This document shows positions 43,317 to 52,849 of a stretch of 64,000 bases of DNA, piece after piece. The stretch's first letter is position 1. Each line of letters starts with the position of its first letter. Source of the stretch: CAMEON01 sp045531965 (GTDB lineage: Bacteria > Bacillota > Clostridia > Oscillospirales > CAG-272); assembly GCA_045531965.1 (NCBI GenBank), contig JAZSFA010000043.1:1-64000 (forward strand), given 5' to 3'. Under the pieces are notes generated by a model, which did not search any database, was not told where the DNA came from, and saw only the letters and a list, made by a program, of their open reading frames with translations. The position numbers and the translations under genes were made by a program.

Positions 43317-43506
43317 GGGAAACTTTTTGCAAAAAGTTTCCCTTGGGCCTCGCTGCGGCTCGGTCACGCCGCGGCTCTGACTGCCACCGGCAGTCATTCA
43401 CTACCGCGTCGCCGCTTCACTACCCTTCAAAAACCTTTAAAAAGAATCATTATTTAAAGGTTCTTGGAGGGGGTCTGGGGGCACTTCTTTCAAGAAGGGC
43501 CCCCAG
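43317..43506. repeat. composite dispersed repeat, copy 1
   Basis: Fills the gap before the GH84 gene. It contains a perfect 26-bp palindrome GGGAAACTTTTTGC... (43317-43342), a 54-base block (43372-43425) that recurs inverted at 52979-53032 with three mismatches, a CTTTAAA/TTTAAAG stem (43434-43461), and a long stem CTGGGGGC...GCCCCCAG (43475-43506) with CTTCTTTCAAGAAG at its tip. The block itself has a GACTGCC-ACC-GGCAGTC hairpin. Confidence 0.8.
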
Positions 43507-43548
43507 GCGTACTCCTAAACACACATTCAAACGAAAGGAATCTGTTCT

Positions 43549-46500
43549 ATGAAAATCAAATTTCTTCTCGTCTTATCCGCCTGCCTCCTCGCCCTGACCC
43601 TCTCTGCCTGTGCCGCACACCGAGATCCCCAGCGCGTGGAAGGCGAGACGGAATCCTCAGCTGAGTCCGTGACCGGCACTATGACCCAAGCTCCTGCGGA
43701 GACCGACGGTGCGTCCGAAACGCCCACCGAAGCGGTGACCGACCCCGTCGAAACCCACCCCGAAACCGTCACCCTCAAGGAGGTCTACCCCACTCCCATG
43801 GAGCTGACCCAAAAGGCAGGGTACGCGGATCTGTCCACGCTGCACATTACGGCGGATCCGGGACGGTTTGCCGAGCTTCTCACCGCCCAAGGTGTGACGG
43901 TCTCCGAGGACGGCAAGCCTCTGATGGTGATCCTCCGGGATCTGTCGGATGAGTTTGTGTACGGTGCAGAGGACGCCTATATCCTCAAGATCACCGAGGC
44001 GGAGGTCTTCATCGAAGCCCAAAGCGAACGAGGCGCTTACTACGGACTCATGACCCTCCTGCAACTCATGGAAGGCACGAGATCGCCCTTGGTCACAATC
44101 AAGGACGCTCCCCGCAACGGCTATCGCGGCGTTATTGAGGGCTTTTACGGTACTGCCTGGACACACGAATACCGCAAGGATCTTTTTGAGTTCATGGGGA
44201 AGAACAAGATGAACGCCTACATCTATGCCCCCAAGGACGATGCCAAGCACCGCGCCCAGTGGCGTGTGCTGTATTCGGGCAGGGAACTGGAGACCATGAA
44301 GGATCTCATCCATGCTGCCAATGAAAACTACGTCAGATTCATCTACGCCATCTCCCCGGGCGGCGACATCAACCTTGGCGAGGGCTATGAGGCTGACCTC
44401 GAAAAGCTGATCATCAAGTGCGAGCAAATCTACAACCTGGGTTGCCGTGATTTCGCCATTTTCCTGGACGATATCCCCACCCTGGACGCCGAGGGTCACG
44501 CCAAGCTGCTTAACGATTTCCAACTGAAGTTTGTGGAAAAGCTGGGGGACGTCAATCCCCTCATTGCCATCACTACCGAATATACTGACCCCTTCCTGAC
44601 GTCCTATACCGATAAGATTGCCCCCCTCATTGACGAGAACATTCAGCTCATGTGGACAGGTCCCGGTGTGGTGCCCGCCACCATTACCAATACCTCCCTC
44701 AGAAGTATCATCCGCAAGTATGACAGAAACGTGTTCATCTGGTGGAACTATCCCGTCAATGATGTGCTGGTGAACAACCTCTACATGGGTGCCTGCGAGG
44801 GTTTGGAGACCGACCTCTACAAGTCCATCACGGGTCTCGTTGCCAACCCCATGAACCAAGGGTATGCCTCCCTCGTCCCCCTCTTTACCACCGCCGACTA
44901 CCTGTGGAATCCCGATGCCTACCAAAAAGAGGACTCCCTCAAAAAGGCCTGCGAGATCCTCATGCCCGATGCCTCCGAAGCTCTACTCAACTTCATAGGC
45001 ATGACCTGTGAGTCCCCCATGAACAACCACACCGACAGCGTGGTGCTGAAATCTCTTTTGGATGCCTTCAAAGGAAATCGTTCCGTTGAAAATCTCGCTG
45101 CCCTCAAAGCATATTTCGAGAGTATGATCACGGGAGCGGATGCCATTGCTGGAAGCGAAAACCAAGGGCTTTATCAAGAGATCAAGGATTGGGTGGCAAA
45201 ATACCGTGCCTACGGCGTCATGGGCATTTCCTATATTCAAATGGAAGAAGCCTATGGCGCAGGGAAGGATCTGAACACGCTCCTGCCCCTCCTTGGTGAG
45301 TACAAAAAAGCAGAGACATCCATCAAGTCCAATACCCGTCTGGTTTCCACCTATGTGCTGACCCCCTACTTCAATACCCTGCAAACCCGTATGAACGTCC
45401 TCCTCGGCGTGGGCGGCGGGCTGTCCTTTGCTCCCGCTACCCCCATCACCGACTGCGACCATTACGAGGACTACGAAGCCAAGTATATGACCGACGGTGA
45501 CGATTCTACCTACTTTTGGACCAACGGTACGCTGTCCCAGGCGTCCAAGAACGGCGAGGGCTACTTCGGCGTGGATCTCGGTCAGGTCATCACCGTGAAA
45601 AACATCTACGTTGCCACAGGTGTGGGCGGCAGCGACGCCCTCTATCAAGGCGCTTTTGAGTATTCCACCGACAACAAAAAATGGACAGCCATCGAACAGG
45701 GCGCGTACAAAGATGAAATTCTCATTGAAGGCTTGAATATTCAGGCGCGCTACGTCCGCATGAAGCAGACCGACAGATCTAACACCAGCTGGACCAAGGT
45801 GCGTGCTTTCGAGGTCAATACCACGCGAAGTGTTGTGGAGACGCCCATGGTCTCAGCCACCGTCACCACGAATCTTCCCACCTACCAGTCCTATACCCCC
45901 GCATTGGCTTGCGACAACAACGATGGTACTTTCTTTTGGTCTTCCCGTGGCGGTGAGGCAGGGGACTACATCCAGCTTGACCTGGGGGCTGTAGTGAGTA
46001 TCGCCCGTGTCAGCTTCAAGTCGGGTGTGGCAGGTCACGAGGCAGACTACATCCAAAACGGTGAACTGTCCTATTCTCAAGACGGCAACACGTGGACATC
46101 CCTGGGTAAGGTCAACAGCCGTGAGACGGAGATGGCTGTGAATATTTCTGCCCGTTATTTCCGTGTTACCGTCAAGACTGCTCAGGTCAACTGGATCACT
46201 GTGTCTGAATTTACTGCCACCTCGGATACCGATGTGTCCGAAAACCTGGCGCTGGATGATTATTTCATCCCCCGCATGAATCTTTTAACCCTTCAGGACG
46301 GGCACCTTCTGTCAGTCTTTATGCCCGATGACAAAAAGGCAGCGGGACATAGCCTCCGTGTCACCGTCACAGAGACAGGGCGTGTCCGTATTCTGGCGGT
46401 GACTCTTCCCGAGGATGGCGTGATCGCCAAGATACTCGATTCAAACGGCAAAGAAATCACCACCACTACCTTGAGCTATGAGAGCGTGGTGGAAGCCCCC

Positions 46501-46563
46501 GCGGGCTCGGTGATCGTGATCCCCTTGGGACAAGGGCTTATTTTAGCAGAAATTATTTGGTAA
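43549..46563 (+). CDS. GH84 beta-N-acetylglucosaminidase lipoprotein with discoidin domains
   Basis: 1004 residues. Lipobox LSAC (Cys21) and a Thr/Glu linker; a GH20b/84 N-terminal domain (about 75-185); the catalytic barrel from 'YRGVIEGFYGTAWTHEYRKD' with the double Asp of the active site at residues 307-308 ('FAIFLDDIP') and 'LMWTGPGVVP'; a helical part; then two F5/8-type C (discoidin) modules from about residue 625 ('VDLGQVITVKNIYVATGVGG', 'LDLGAVVSIARVSFKSGVAG'). Substrate-assisted cleavage of terminal GlcNAc, for example from mucin glycans, at the cell surface. The next gene follows in 13 bases. Confidence 0.93.
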   Translation: MKIKFLLVLSACLLALTLSACAAHRDPQRVEGETESSAESVTGTMTQAPAETDGASETPTEAVTDPVETHPETVTLKEVYPTPMELTQKAGYADLSTLHITADPGRFAELLTAQGVTVSEDGKPLMVILRDLSDEFVYGAEDAYILKITEAEVFIEAQSERGAYYGLMTLLQLMEGTRSPLVTIKDAPRNGYRGVIEGFYGTAWTHEYRKDLFEFMGKNKMNAYIYAPKDDAKHRAQWRVLYSGRELETMKDLIHAANENYVRFIYAISPGGDINLGEGYEADLEKLIIKCEQIYNLGCRDFAIFLDDIPTLDAEGHAKLLNDFQLKFVEKLGDVNPLIAITTEYTDPFLTSYTDKIAPLIDENIQLMWTGPGVVPATITNTSLRSIIRKYDRNVFIWWNYPVNDVLVNNLYMGACEGLETDLYKSITGLVANPMNQGYASLVPLFTTADYLWNPDAYQKEDSLKKACEILMPDASEALLNFIGMTCESPMNNHTDSVVLKSLLDAFKGNRSVENLAALKAYFESMITGADAIAGSENQGLYQEIKDWVAKYRAYGVMGISYIQMEEAYGAGKDLNTLLPLLGEYKKAETSIKSNTRLVSTYVLTPYFNTLQTRMNVLLGVGGGLSFAPATPITDCDHYEDYEAKYMTDGDDSTYFWTNGTLSQASKNGEGYFGVDLGQVITVKNIYVATGVGGSDALYQGAFEYSTDNKKWTAIEQGAYKDEILIEGLNIQARYVRMKQTDRSNTSWTKVRAFEVNTTRSVVETPMVSATVTTNLPTYQSYTPALACDNNDGTFFWSSRGGEAGDYIQLDLGAVVSIARVSFKSGVAGHEADYIQNGELSYSQDGNTWTSLGKVNSRETEMAVNISARYFRVTVKTAQVNWITVSEFTATSDTDVSENLALDDYFIPRMNLLTLQDGHLLSVFMPDDKKAAGHSLRVTVTETGRVRILAVTLPEDGVIAKILDSNGKEITTTTLSYESVVEAPAGSVIVIPLGQGLILAEIIW

Positions 46564-46576
46564 AGGAGAAAAAATC

Positions 46577-47734
46577 ATGGAAAATTATTACTGCGGGAAG
46601 GGAACGCATATCCCTTTTGACGATTATATGGCGTTTATTAACCTTGTTTTTGGTTTTACTACGCCTGATCAACAGTTTGAAGGACTGCTTCCCAAACTGT
46701 ACAAAGCACATTATCGTCCTCAGGACGAGAATTACGTTGTCACGGAGGACGGAAAGCTTATGGCGGCTGTGGGCGCATACAGCCACGAGATCACAGTCTG
46801 CGGTGTACATATCCCCTGCCGTGGCATTGGTAACGTAGCCGTCCATCCCGACACAAGAGGGAAGGGCTACATGAAAGCGACCATGAACGCCGCCCTCGAC
46901 GACATGGTCAAAGACGGCATCGCCCTGTCTACTTTGGGTGGACGCCGCCAGCGGTATCAGTATTTTTCCTATGATAAGGCAGGTCCTTGTTATACTTATT
47001 CCGTGGCAAGGGATAACATCCGCCACACCTACGGTACCTTGGATGCGCCCTATGCCGTCAAGCTTGTGGAGGAAACAAGCGATCCTCTGATCGATGGGAT
47101 CATGGCAATTGCCGCTTCTGCTCCCTTTATCCCTCACAGAAGCAGAGAAAAGTATCTGGACATTGCCCACACATGGAGATGCCGCCTCTTGGCGTTCCTG
47201 GATGGAGACCGCCTCGCGGGCTATTGCATCATGGATCAGGGCACCGGGATTCATGAAATTCGCGCTGCAAAAGATGAGGATTTCATGAATCTGATCCGTT
47301 CGGCTTCAGCCTTCGTTCAGAACGGTATCTCGGTGGCGCTTCCTGCCTTTGACGTTGCTTATATCCAAGCCATTGATCCTATAGCGGAATATGTCAGCGT
47401 TGCCGCCTCCATGAGCTATTCGGTACTGAACTACCAACTCATTCTTGAAGCGTTTTTCAAACTCAAAGAGACGTATACCACGCTTCTTGATGGAAAAATG
47501 GACTTGCTCATCCACGGCTATGCCAAGGATGAATGCCTCCGTATCACAGTCAAGGATCACCATGCTACAGTCACCGAGCTTGCCGAGGATGAACCTGCGG
47601 ACTTGGAGCTTTCTCATATAGAAGCACTGAGCGTTCTGTTCTCTCCGATCAGCGCCAAGCGGGATGCCATGAATCCCCTTGTGAAGGACTGGTTCCCCCT
47701 GCCGCTCTGGATGTATCGGGCGGATGAAGTCTGA
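46577..47734 (+). CDS. GNAT acetyltransferase, Eis-like
   Basis: 385 residues. N-terminal GNAT domain with the acetyl-CoA loop 'NVAVHPDTRGKGYMKATMNA', a second GNAT-like part in the middle ('FIPHRSREKYLDIAHTWRCR') and a C-terminal sterol-carrier-like domain ('LLIHGYAKDECLRITVKDHH'), the three-part layout of Eis proteins. Acetylates amino groups of an unknown acceptor. RBS AAAGGAG. It is co-transcribed with the GH84 gene, but how the two relate is unclear. Confidence 0.88.
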   Translation: MENYYCGKGTHIPFDDYMAFINLVFGFTTPDQQFEGLLPKLYKAHYRPQDENYVVTEDGKLMAAVGAYSHEITVCGVHIPCRGIGNVAVHPDTRGKGYMKATMNAALDDMVKDGIALSTLGGRRQRYQYFSYDKAGPCYTYSVARDNIRHTYGTLDAPYAVKLVEETSDPLIDGIMAIAASAPFIPHRSREKYLDIAHTWRCRLLAFLDGDRLAGYCIMDQGTGIHEIRAAKDEDFMNLIRSASAFVQNGISVALPAFDVAYIQAIDPIAEYVSVAASMSYSVLNYQLILEAFFKLKETYTTLLDGKMDLLIHGYAKDECLRITVKDHHATVTELAEDEPADLELSHIEALSVLFSPISAKRDAMNPLVKDWFPLPLWMYRADEV

Positions 47735-47752
47735 TCTTCCGTAAGCCAAACG

Positions 47753-47787
47753 AAAAACAGCCGCCATCGGAGATGGCGGCTGTTTTT
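47753..47787. terminator. bidirectional terminator between convergent genes
   Basis: AAAACAGCCGCCATC-GGA-GATGGCGGCTGTTTT, 15-bp perfect stem; serves the acetyltransferase and truB. Confidence 0.88.
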
Positions 47788-48724
47788 ACAGAACAAATAG
47801 CTTGATGGCTTTGATGGCAGTCCCCGTCTCAAAAGACTGAACCTCTCCCAGCGCAAAGAAGTCTCCCTGAGCCGAGCAAAGTCTGACTCGAGAACCCAAG
47901 TCAAAGTCGGTTTTGATACGGGACTGATACAATTCACAGCCGTTGCGGCAAAGGGTCTCGTAGAAGGCGGGTAAATTGATCGAAGGCAACTCGCCGAACA
48001 GTGTCTCAATGGGAAGCAGGAGCGACACACGTTCTTCGTAAGTTTTCTGCTCAAGAGCTTCAAGGGTGTGGCACTGCTCAATGGAAAAATGCCCTGCCAT
48101 GGTGCGACGCAGAGATGCCATCACACCGCCGCAACCCAAGGCGCTGCCGATGTCCGCGCAAAGGGTTCGTATGTACGTCCCGCCGGAGCAGGAAACCGAC
48201 AAGCGGTAATCCGAAGGATATTGCCCCTTGGACAGTCGGATATCCATAATCTCGATTTTCCGTGCCTCTCGTTCGATCTGACCGCCCTGACGCGCGATGT
48301 CACACAGCTTTCGTCCCCCTACCTTCAAAGCGCTGTACATGGGAGGAACTTGTTTGATCTTTCCCATAAACCGGCTGACAACATGGGCGACGGTTTCTTC
48401 GGAAGGTAGGTCGCAGGACTTGCGTATCGAAGCAGGATAAATTTTTCCGTAGATGTCTTCGGTGTCGGAAGTCAGTCCCAACCGAAGCGTGGCGAGATAG
48501 GCTTTTTGATCGTGGGATACGTATTCCGATGCCTTGGCGGCACGTCCGATCAGGACCACAAGCACGCCTGTTGCCATGGGATCCAAGGTGCCGGTGTGCC
48601 CTACTTTTTTGGTGGAAAACAAACGTCGCACTCGTCCAACCACGTCATGGGAAGTCATGCCAGCAGGCTTGTCCACGAGCAAGATCCCCGTAGGCTCGGC
48701 GCAAATTGATTTAACAGAATCCAT
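47786..48724 (-). CDS. truB: tRNA pseudouridine(55) synthase TruB
   Basis: 312 residues. 'GILLVDKPAGMTSHDVVGRV' and 'KKVGHTGTLDPMATGVLVVL' with the catalytic Asp in GTLDP, then 'KIKQVPPMYSALKVGGRKLC' and 'VSCSGGTYIRTLCADIG'. Makes pseudouridine 55 in the T-loop of tRNAs. Its RBS GAGGTGA overlaps the stop of the amidohydrolase gene upstream, so the two are coupled. RibF, a frequent neighbour, is absent. Confidence 0.95.
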   Translation of the reverse strand: MDSVKSICAEPTGILLVDKPAGMTSHDVVGRVRRLFSTKKVGHTGTLDPMATGVLVVLIGRAAKASEYVSHDQKAYLATLRLGLTSDTEDIYGKIYPASIRKSCDLPSEETVAHVVSRFMGKIKQVPPMYSALKVGGRKLCDIARQGGQIEREARKIEIMDIRLSKGQYPSDYRLSVSCSGGTYIRTLCADIGSALGCGGVMASLRRTMAGHFSIEQCHTLEALEQKTYEERVSLLLPIETLFGELPSINLPAFYETLCRNGCELYQSRIKTDFDLGSRVRLCSAQGDFFALGEVQSFETGTAIKAIKLFVL

Positions 48725-48732
48725 GGTTCACC

Positions 48733-49557
48733 TCATATATCAAATTGGCAAGAAGCCAAAAGAGATAACGCATTGTTCGAAAAAACAGCTGTTTTCAGCT
48801 CCTCAGAAAGCGGCGCTGTGCGAATGGATGACACTTCTTCCCGGGCATCCGTCCAAGGGGTATCGGTGGCAAACAGCAAACGATTTGGCGCATGGGATTG
48901 GAGAATCTTATAAAGAAGCGCTGCCTTTTCGGGGCGGTGGGTCATGAGAGACGTATCCAGATACACATCCCGACCGCACAAAAGCGACAGAGACTCAGCC
49001 TCGCAATGGAGACCGCCCATGTGCGCTACTACCAGTTTGAGGGCGGGATGCTTGTCTAGTACACGACATACCATAGCAGGTGTACAATGGAAGTGATCGG
49101 GAGAGAGGGGATCAAAACCCGCGTGGGTGATGACGAAAACGTTATTTGCCTCACAGAGCGTAAGGATCTCCTCAAAATCGGGCGCGTCAAAGTCAATGTT
49201 CACGTAGTCGGGATGGAGCTTGATGCCGTGAATCCCCGCCGCCATCAGACGGTTAAGTTCTTCGGCAAGTCCTTCGGCATGGGGATGAAGAGACCCCAGC
49301 GGGATAAGCTTTTCCGGATATTGCGCTTTCAAAAAAATGGCAAAATCGTTGACCTTTCGCATCTGTCGGGCGTTGGTGGCGATGTTACAGACCACGGATT
49401 GATCGATACCGCTGCGTTCCATGTTGCTGATCAGCCCGGCCACCGTGCCGTCGGTAGAAGGGCGGATGTGCAGGGAAGAAATGGTCTCTGTCAGTTGTCC
49501 GATGGCGCGGGGCGCCAATGCATCGGGGAAACAGTGCGTGTGAAAATCTATGATCAT
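48733..49557 (-). CDS. amidohydrolase family metal-dependent hydrolase
   Basis: 274 residues. Metal-site motifs of the amidohydrolase-2 group: 'IIDFHTHCFPDALAPRAIGQ' (HxH) at the N-terminus, 'GIKLHPDYVNIDFD', 'VFVITHAGFDPLSPDHFHCT', 'LVVAHMGGLHCEAESL', and Asp in 'LLFATDTPWTDA'. Related enzymes decarboxylate or hydrolyse cyclic acids; the substrate here is unknown. Start 49557 follows GAAAGGA; longer upstream frames cross its promoter (TTGGAT 49622-49617, 17, TATAAT 49599-49594). Confidence 0.88.
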   Translation of the reverse strand: MIIDFHTHCFPDALAPRAIGQLTETISSLHIRPSTDGTVAGLISNMERSGIDQSVVCNIATNARQMRKVNDFAIFLKAQYPEKLIPLGSLHPHAEGLAEELNRLMAAGIHGIKLHPDYVNIDFDAPDFEEILTLCEANNVFVITHAGFDPLSPDHFHCTPAMVCRVLDKHPALKLVVAHMGGLHCEAESLSLLCGRDVYLDTSLMTHRPEKAALLYKILQSHAPNRLLFATDTPWTDAREEVSSIRTAPLSEELKTAVFSNNALSLLASCQFDI

Positions 49558-49593
49558 AAGAAATCCTTTCGTTTGCGAATAAACAACCATTAT

Positions 49594-49700
49594 ATTATAC
49601 ACCATTACCATGGAAAATCCAAGTACATTTTGTGAATCTTTCGCCAAGGTGTAAACAATTTGCGAAAACGCTTGAAATATCACGGCTTTTGTGTTATAAT
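49594..49700. promoter_or_regulatory. divergent promoters for the amidohydrolase and the PT-repeat lipoprotein
   Basis: Minus: TTGGAT (49622-49617), 17, TATAAT (49599-49594). Plus: TTGAAA (49672-49677), 17, TATAAT (49695-49700). Confidence 0.75.
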
Positions 49701-49779
49701 ACACCATGTTTGAAATTTGACAAGAAGACGTTTTCATCATGGCAATAGAAACCTTGTTGAAAAAATGGAGGAATGTACA

Positions 49780-51102
49780 ATGATTTTTAAGAGAATTTCC
49801 GGTATTGCCCTGATCTGCCTGCTTTTGTGCGGTGCGGTACTTATGTCTGCTTGCGGCGGACAAGAGGATACACCCGCTACAGAAGCACCCACCGAAGCCC
49901 CAACCGAGGCACCCACCGAAGCCCCTACCGAAGTACCCACCGAGCCCGCCGCTCAGGTGACTTGCACGATCACCATTAAGGATCAGGACGGTCTTACCAT
50001 CCCGAACGTTTCCTTTACCCTGTCCGGTAAGCAACATCTGACCACCGTTGAGGCAAAGACGGATGAAGCAGGGAAGTGTACCCTGACCCTCGTCGAAGAC
50101 GAATATTCCGTGTCCGTTTCCACTGAAACGCTACCTTCCGGCTACCTTCCGAACGATACTAGTCTGACCGTCACCGAAGGAACTGCCGAGTACTTGCTTC
50201 TTGTCAGCAACAATAATCCCAACGGTACCGCCGACCGTCCGTTCCCGGTCACCGAAGAGACCTCTGTCATGACTGTCCCGGCGGGCGTATCTTATACCTA
50301 CATTATGTTCAACGCTATGGACAGAACCCTCAAGATCGACAATACTACCCTCACGGTGACCTATAAGGATGTGGAGTATACCCCCGATGAAAACGGCAGC
50401 ATCAGCATCCCCCTGACCAACGAGTCCCCCCGCGACCCCGGCTATTTTACCCTGACCAACAAAACAGACACAGAGGTGGTTGCTACGGTGGTCATTGAGT
50501 CCACCCCCGGTTCTATGAACAACCCCTTTGCGGTGGAGGCGTTGGGACAGGATATCACGGCTGTTGTTCCCAAGGAAACCACCGTTTACTATCGGTGGAT
50601 CGCTACCAAGACCGGTGTGATGATGGTCTCCTGCGATAACTCTTCCAATCACATCTCTATGACGAATATGACCAATTCTACAGTGTCTTACTTTACCGAT
50701 GGCTCTGCTTGTGAATATCTCAACGTCTCCGAAGGTGATACGATTCAAATTTCTGTAGCCTGCAGTAAGACCGATGTAGAAAGCACAGAATTGACCTTCA
50801 AGCTCACGGAGTATGCGGGAACAGCCGAGGATCCCATCGTCGTTGGCAAGCCTGAAGCTCGCTTTACCTTGACCGCAGGCGCAACCTACGTGTTCACCGC
50901 CGACGGAAGCATGGGGACCGTATGTATCGAGGGTAAGGAACTCAAGGTCACCGTAAACGGTGAGACCTATACTGCCAATGAGGAAGGTAAAGTGGAGCTC
51001 ACCTTTGAGGGCAACGGCTACGAGGGTGCAGTTTCGGTAGAAAACACAAGCGATAAGCGACAGGAAATCACCGTCGCACTGATGGCTCCCCTTCAGCCTT
51101 GA
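49780..51102 (+). CDS. lipoprotein with TEAP repeats and Ig-like beta domains
   Basis: 440 residues. Lipobox MSAC (Cys25); a spacer of repeated Thr-Glu-Ala-Pro units (about residues 33-55); a Cna-B-like or carboxypeptidase-regulatory-like domain ('TCTITIKDQDGLTIPNVSFT', 'TDEAGKCTLTLVEDEYSVSV'); then three beta-rich segments that each open with a 'GTADRPFPV/GSMNNPFAV/GTAEDPIVV' motif, so about 100-residue repeats are likely. Surface protein, perhaps adhesive. Single gene with own promoter and terminator. Confidence 0.8.
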   Translation: MIFKRISGIALICLLLCGAVLMSACGGQEDTPATEAPTEAPTEAPTEAPTEVPTEPAAQVTCTITIKDQDGLTIPNVSFTLSGKQHLTTVEAKTDEAGKCTLTLVEDEYSVSVSTETLPSGYLPNDTSLTVTEGTAEYLLLVSNNNPNGTADRPFPVTEETSVMTVPAGVSYTYIMFNAMDRTLKIDNTTLTVTYKDVEYTPDENGSISIPLTNESPRDPGYFTLTNKTDTEVVATVVIESTPGSMNNPFAVEALGQDITAVVPKETTVYYRWIATKTGVMMVSCDNSSNHISMTNMTNSTVSYFTDGSACEYLNVSEGDTIQISVACSKTDVESTELTFKLTEYAGTAEDPIVVGKPEARFTLTAGATYVFTADGSMGTVCIEGKELKVTVNGETYTANEEGKVELTFEGNGYEGAVSVENTSDKRQEITVALMAPLQP

Positions 51103-51113
51103 TAAAACAATCA

Positions 51114-51147
51114 AGCGCCCTCTGCCTACAGGCAGAGGGTGCTTTTT
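51114..51147. terminator. bidirectional terminator between convergent genes
   Basis: AGCGCCCTCTGCC/GGCAGAGGGTGCT stem with a four-base loop and T tract. Confidence 0.85.
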
Positions 51148-51156
51148 GATACATGA

Positions 51157-51705
51157 TCAGCCCTCTGCCTGCCCCTTGTGCTTGGCGACAGCTTCTGATC
51201 TTTCCTCTGCGGATACGCGTGCGGGTGGGGATGCGGGTTCTCGGATGGTCTGATGTAGAATCCGGCTACCCGAGGACGTCCTGCTTGGCTCCTTGTCGGT
51301 TTCGTGGACAGGCTCTCGTACACCCTCGTGCAGACCAAAGCTGACGGCGATAGCGTTATTGACCGCCTCCATCGCTTCATCGTCCAGGTGTCCCATTTTC
51401 TCGCGCAGGCGACGTTTATCCAACGTGCGAATCTGTTCCAAAAGAATGACCGAGTCTTTGGCAAGACCCACGCGATCGGCATATATATCGATGTGGGTCG
51501 GTAACTTGGTTTTCCCCATGCGGGAGGTGATGGCGGCGGCGATCACGGTGGGACTGTAACGGTTGCCCACGTCGTTTTGAATAATGAGGACAGGGCGCAG
51601 TCCTCCTTGCTCCGAGCCAACCACAGGGCTTAGATCGGCATAAAATATATCTCCTCTGCGAACCGCAGCAGGTGAAGCTTGATTAGGGTAAGATGCGGAC
51701 ATCAT
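51157..51705 (-). CDS. MazF/PemK-type endoribonuclease with C-terminal extension
   Basis: About 182 residues from 51705 (frame open to 51762). The core is a MazF/NdoA fold: 'VRRGDIFYADLSPVVGSEQG', 'GLRPVLIIQNDVGN', 'PTVIAAAITSRMGKTKLPTH' and 'SVILLEQIRTLDKRRLREKM'. It cuts mRNA at short sequences. About 55 residues rich in Glu, Arg and Pro follow the core, not usual for the family. No antitoxin gene (EndoAI/MazE) is adjacent, as in many Clostridia where it lies elsewhere or next to alr. AAAGGA is 12 bases before 51705, so the start is uncertain. Confidence 0.88.
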   Translation of the reverse strand: MMSASYPNQASPAAVRRGDIFYADLSPVVGSEQGGLRPVLIIQNDVGNRYSPTVIAAAITSRMGKTKLPTHIDIYADRVGLAKDSVILLEQIRTLDKRRLREKMGHLDDEAMEAVNNAIAVSFGLHEGVREPVHETDKEPSRTSSGSRILHQTIREPASPPARVSAEERSEAVAKHKGQAEG

Positions 51706-51900
51706 GACTGTGACCGTTCCTTTCATTGGTTTCCATGTTACTCCTTGCTGGGGAGTATCCATAGTTTTGCCTGAGAGTCCCCTGCGCTAAACATTTAAAG
51801 GGAAATTTTCTCATAGGAAATTTTTAGGCAGGATGTATGGGGGCGGTTACTGTCATTATATGTCTATACGGATCGGAAGATGACAGGAGGAACGCGTAAA

Positions 51901-51927
51901 AAAGCGCTGTGATACAGCGCTTTTTCT
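51901..51927. terminator. terminator of the HAD gene
   Basis: AAAGCGCTGT/ACAGCGCTTT, three-base loop, A and T tracts on both sides. Confidence 0.8.
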
Positions 51928-51937
51928 GTAGAAAAAA

Positions 51938-52777
51938 TCATGAACAATCGGTTTGTGACTCAAATAAAGCCTCATCCACTTCCAAAAGCGACGGAAAGAT
52001 GAACGCGGGCTTCTCACCCTCGGGCAGCTCCATCGCTTCCTCATAGGTCCCCTCGCCCGTCAGGACGAGGATGGAGGTGACACCGTTCTTCGCTCCCAGG
52101 GCGATGTCGGTGTAGAGACGGTCGCCGAAGATGCAGGTCTTGTCCCGGGGGATGCCCGTAACCCGCTCGATCATCTCCACCACCTCAGGGTAAGGCTTGC
52201 CGAGATAGCGGGGGGTGACACCCGTAGAAGCGGTGACGAGGGCAGCGATGGCACCGCTGTCGGGCATAAATCCCGTGTCGGTGGGGCAGTTGAAGTCGGG
52301 GTGGGTGCAGAGATAGGTGGCACCGTTTCGGATCAGTCTGCAACCGTCGTTCAGCTTTTCATAGGTCAGCTCGGTATCAAAGCTGGACACCACCACGTCC
52401 ACTCTGTCTTCTTTGCCCGTAGCGAGGCGGATGCCCCCCGCGCGGAACTGGGACTCCAGCTGCTCGGTTCCGATGAGGTAGACGGTCTGATTCTTGTGAT
52501 AGGTATTGAGGTAAGCCACCGTCACGTCGGCGGAGGACATGATCTCGCTTGCCGTGGGGGAGAAGCCCAGGCGGGTGAGCTTTTCGAGATACACATCGGT
52601 GGAGCGGGAGGCGTGGTTGGTGAAGGACAGCACCCGCTTGCCCGCTGCGCGGAGGTTCTCGATGAAGCGGATGGCGAAGTCGAAGACGATCTTGCCGAGG
52701 TAGATGGTGCCGTCCATGTCGAAAACGTACAGCTCTTTATCCTTGAGGATCTGGATGGGGGGATTCTGGTGGGTCAT
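51938..52777 (-). CDS. HAD-IIA family sugar phosphatase, NagD-like
   Basis: 279 residues. HAD motifs: 'LYVFDMDGTIYLG' (motif I, nucleophile Asp), 'LSFTNHASRS' (motif II, usually TNN), Lys in 'RYLGKPYPEVVEMI' (motif III) and 'CIFGDRLYTDIALGAKNGV' (motif IV). The C2-type cap between motifs II and III marks the NagD/4-nitrophenylphosphatase group, which removes phosphate from sugar or nucleotide phosphates. RBS GAAAGGA. Single gene followed upstream by a repeat-filled gap. Confidence 0.92.
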   Translation of the reverse strand: MTHQNPPIQILKDKELYVFDMDGTIYLGKIVFDFAIRFIENLRAAGKRVLSFTNHASRSTDVYLEKLTRLGFSPTASEIMSSADVTVAYLNTYHKNQTVYLIGTEQLESQFRAGGIRLATGKEDRVDVVVSSFDTELTYEKLNDGCRLIRNGATYLCTHPDFNCPTDTGFMPDSGAIAALVTASTGVTPRYLGKPYPEVVEMIERVTGIPRDKTCIFGDRLYTDIALGAKNGVTSILVLTGEGTYEEAMELPEGEKPAFIFPSLLEVDEALFESQTDCS

Positions 52778-52849
52778 GGGTGTATCCTTTCATTTGCGTT
52801 CAAATTTGGGTTTGTCGGGGAGGAGGGACAACCATGCCACACCCCAAAT

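Noticed and set aside
49860..49950. Short tandem repeats that could suggest a CRISPR array or VNTR
   Set aside because: They encode Thr-Glu-Ala-Pro units of the lipoprotein spacer, with 12-base periodicity and no spacers. No CRISPR array or cas gene was seen anywhere in the window.
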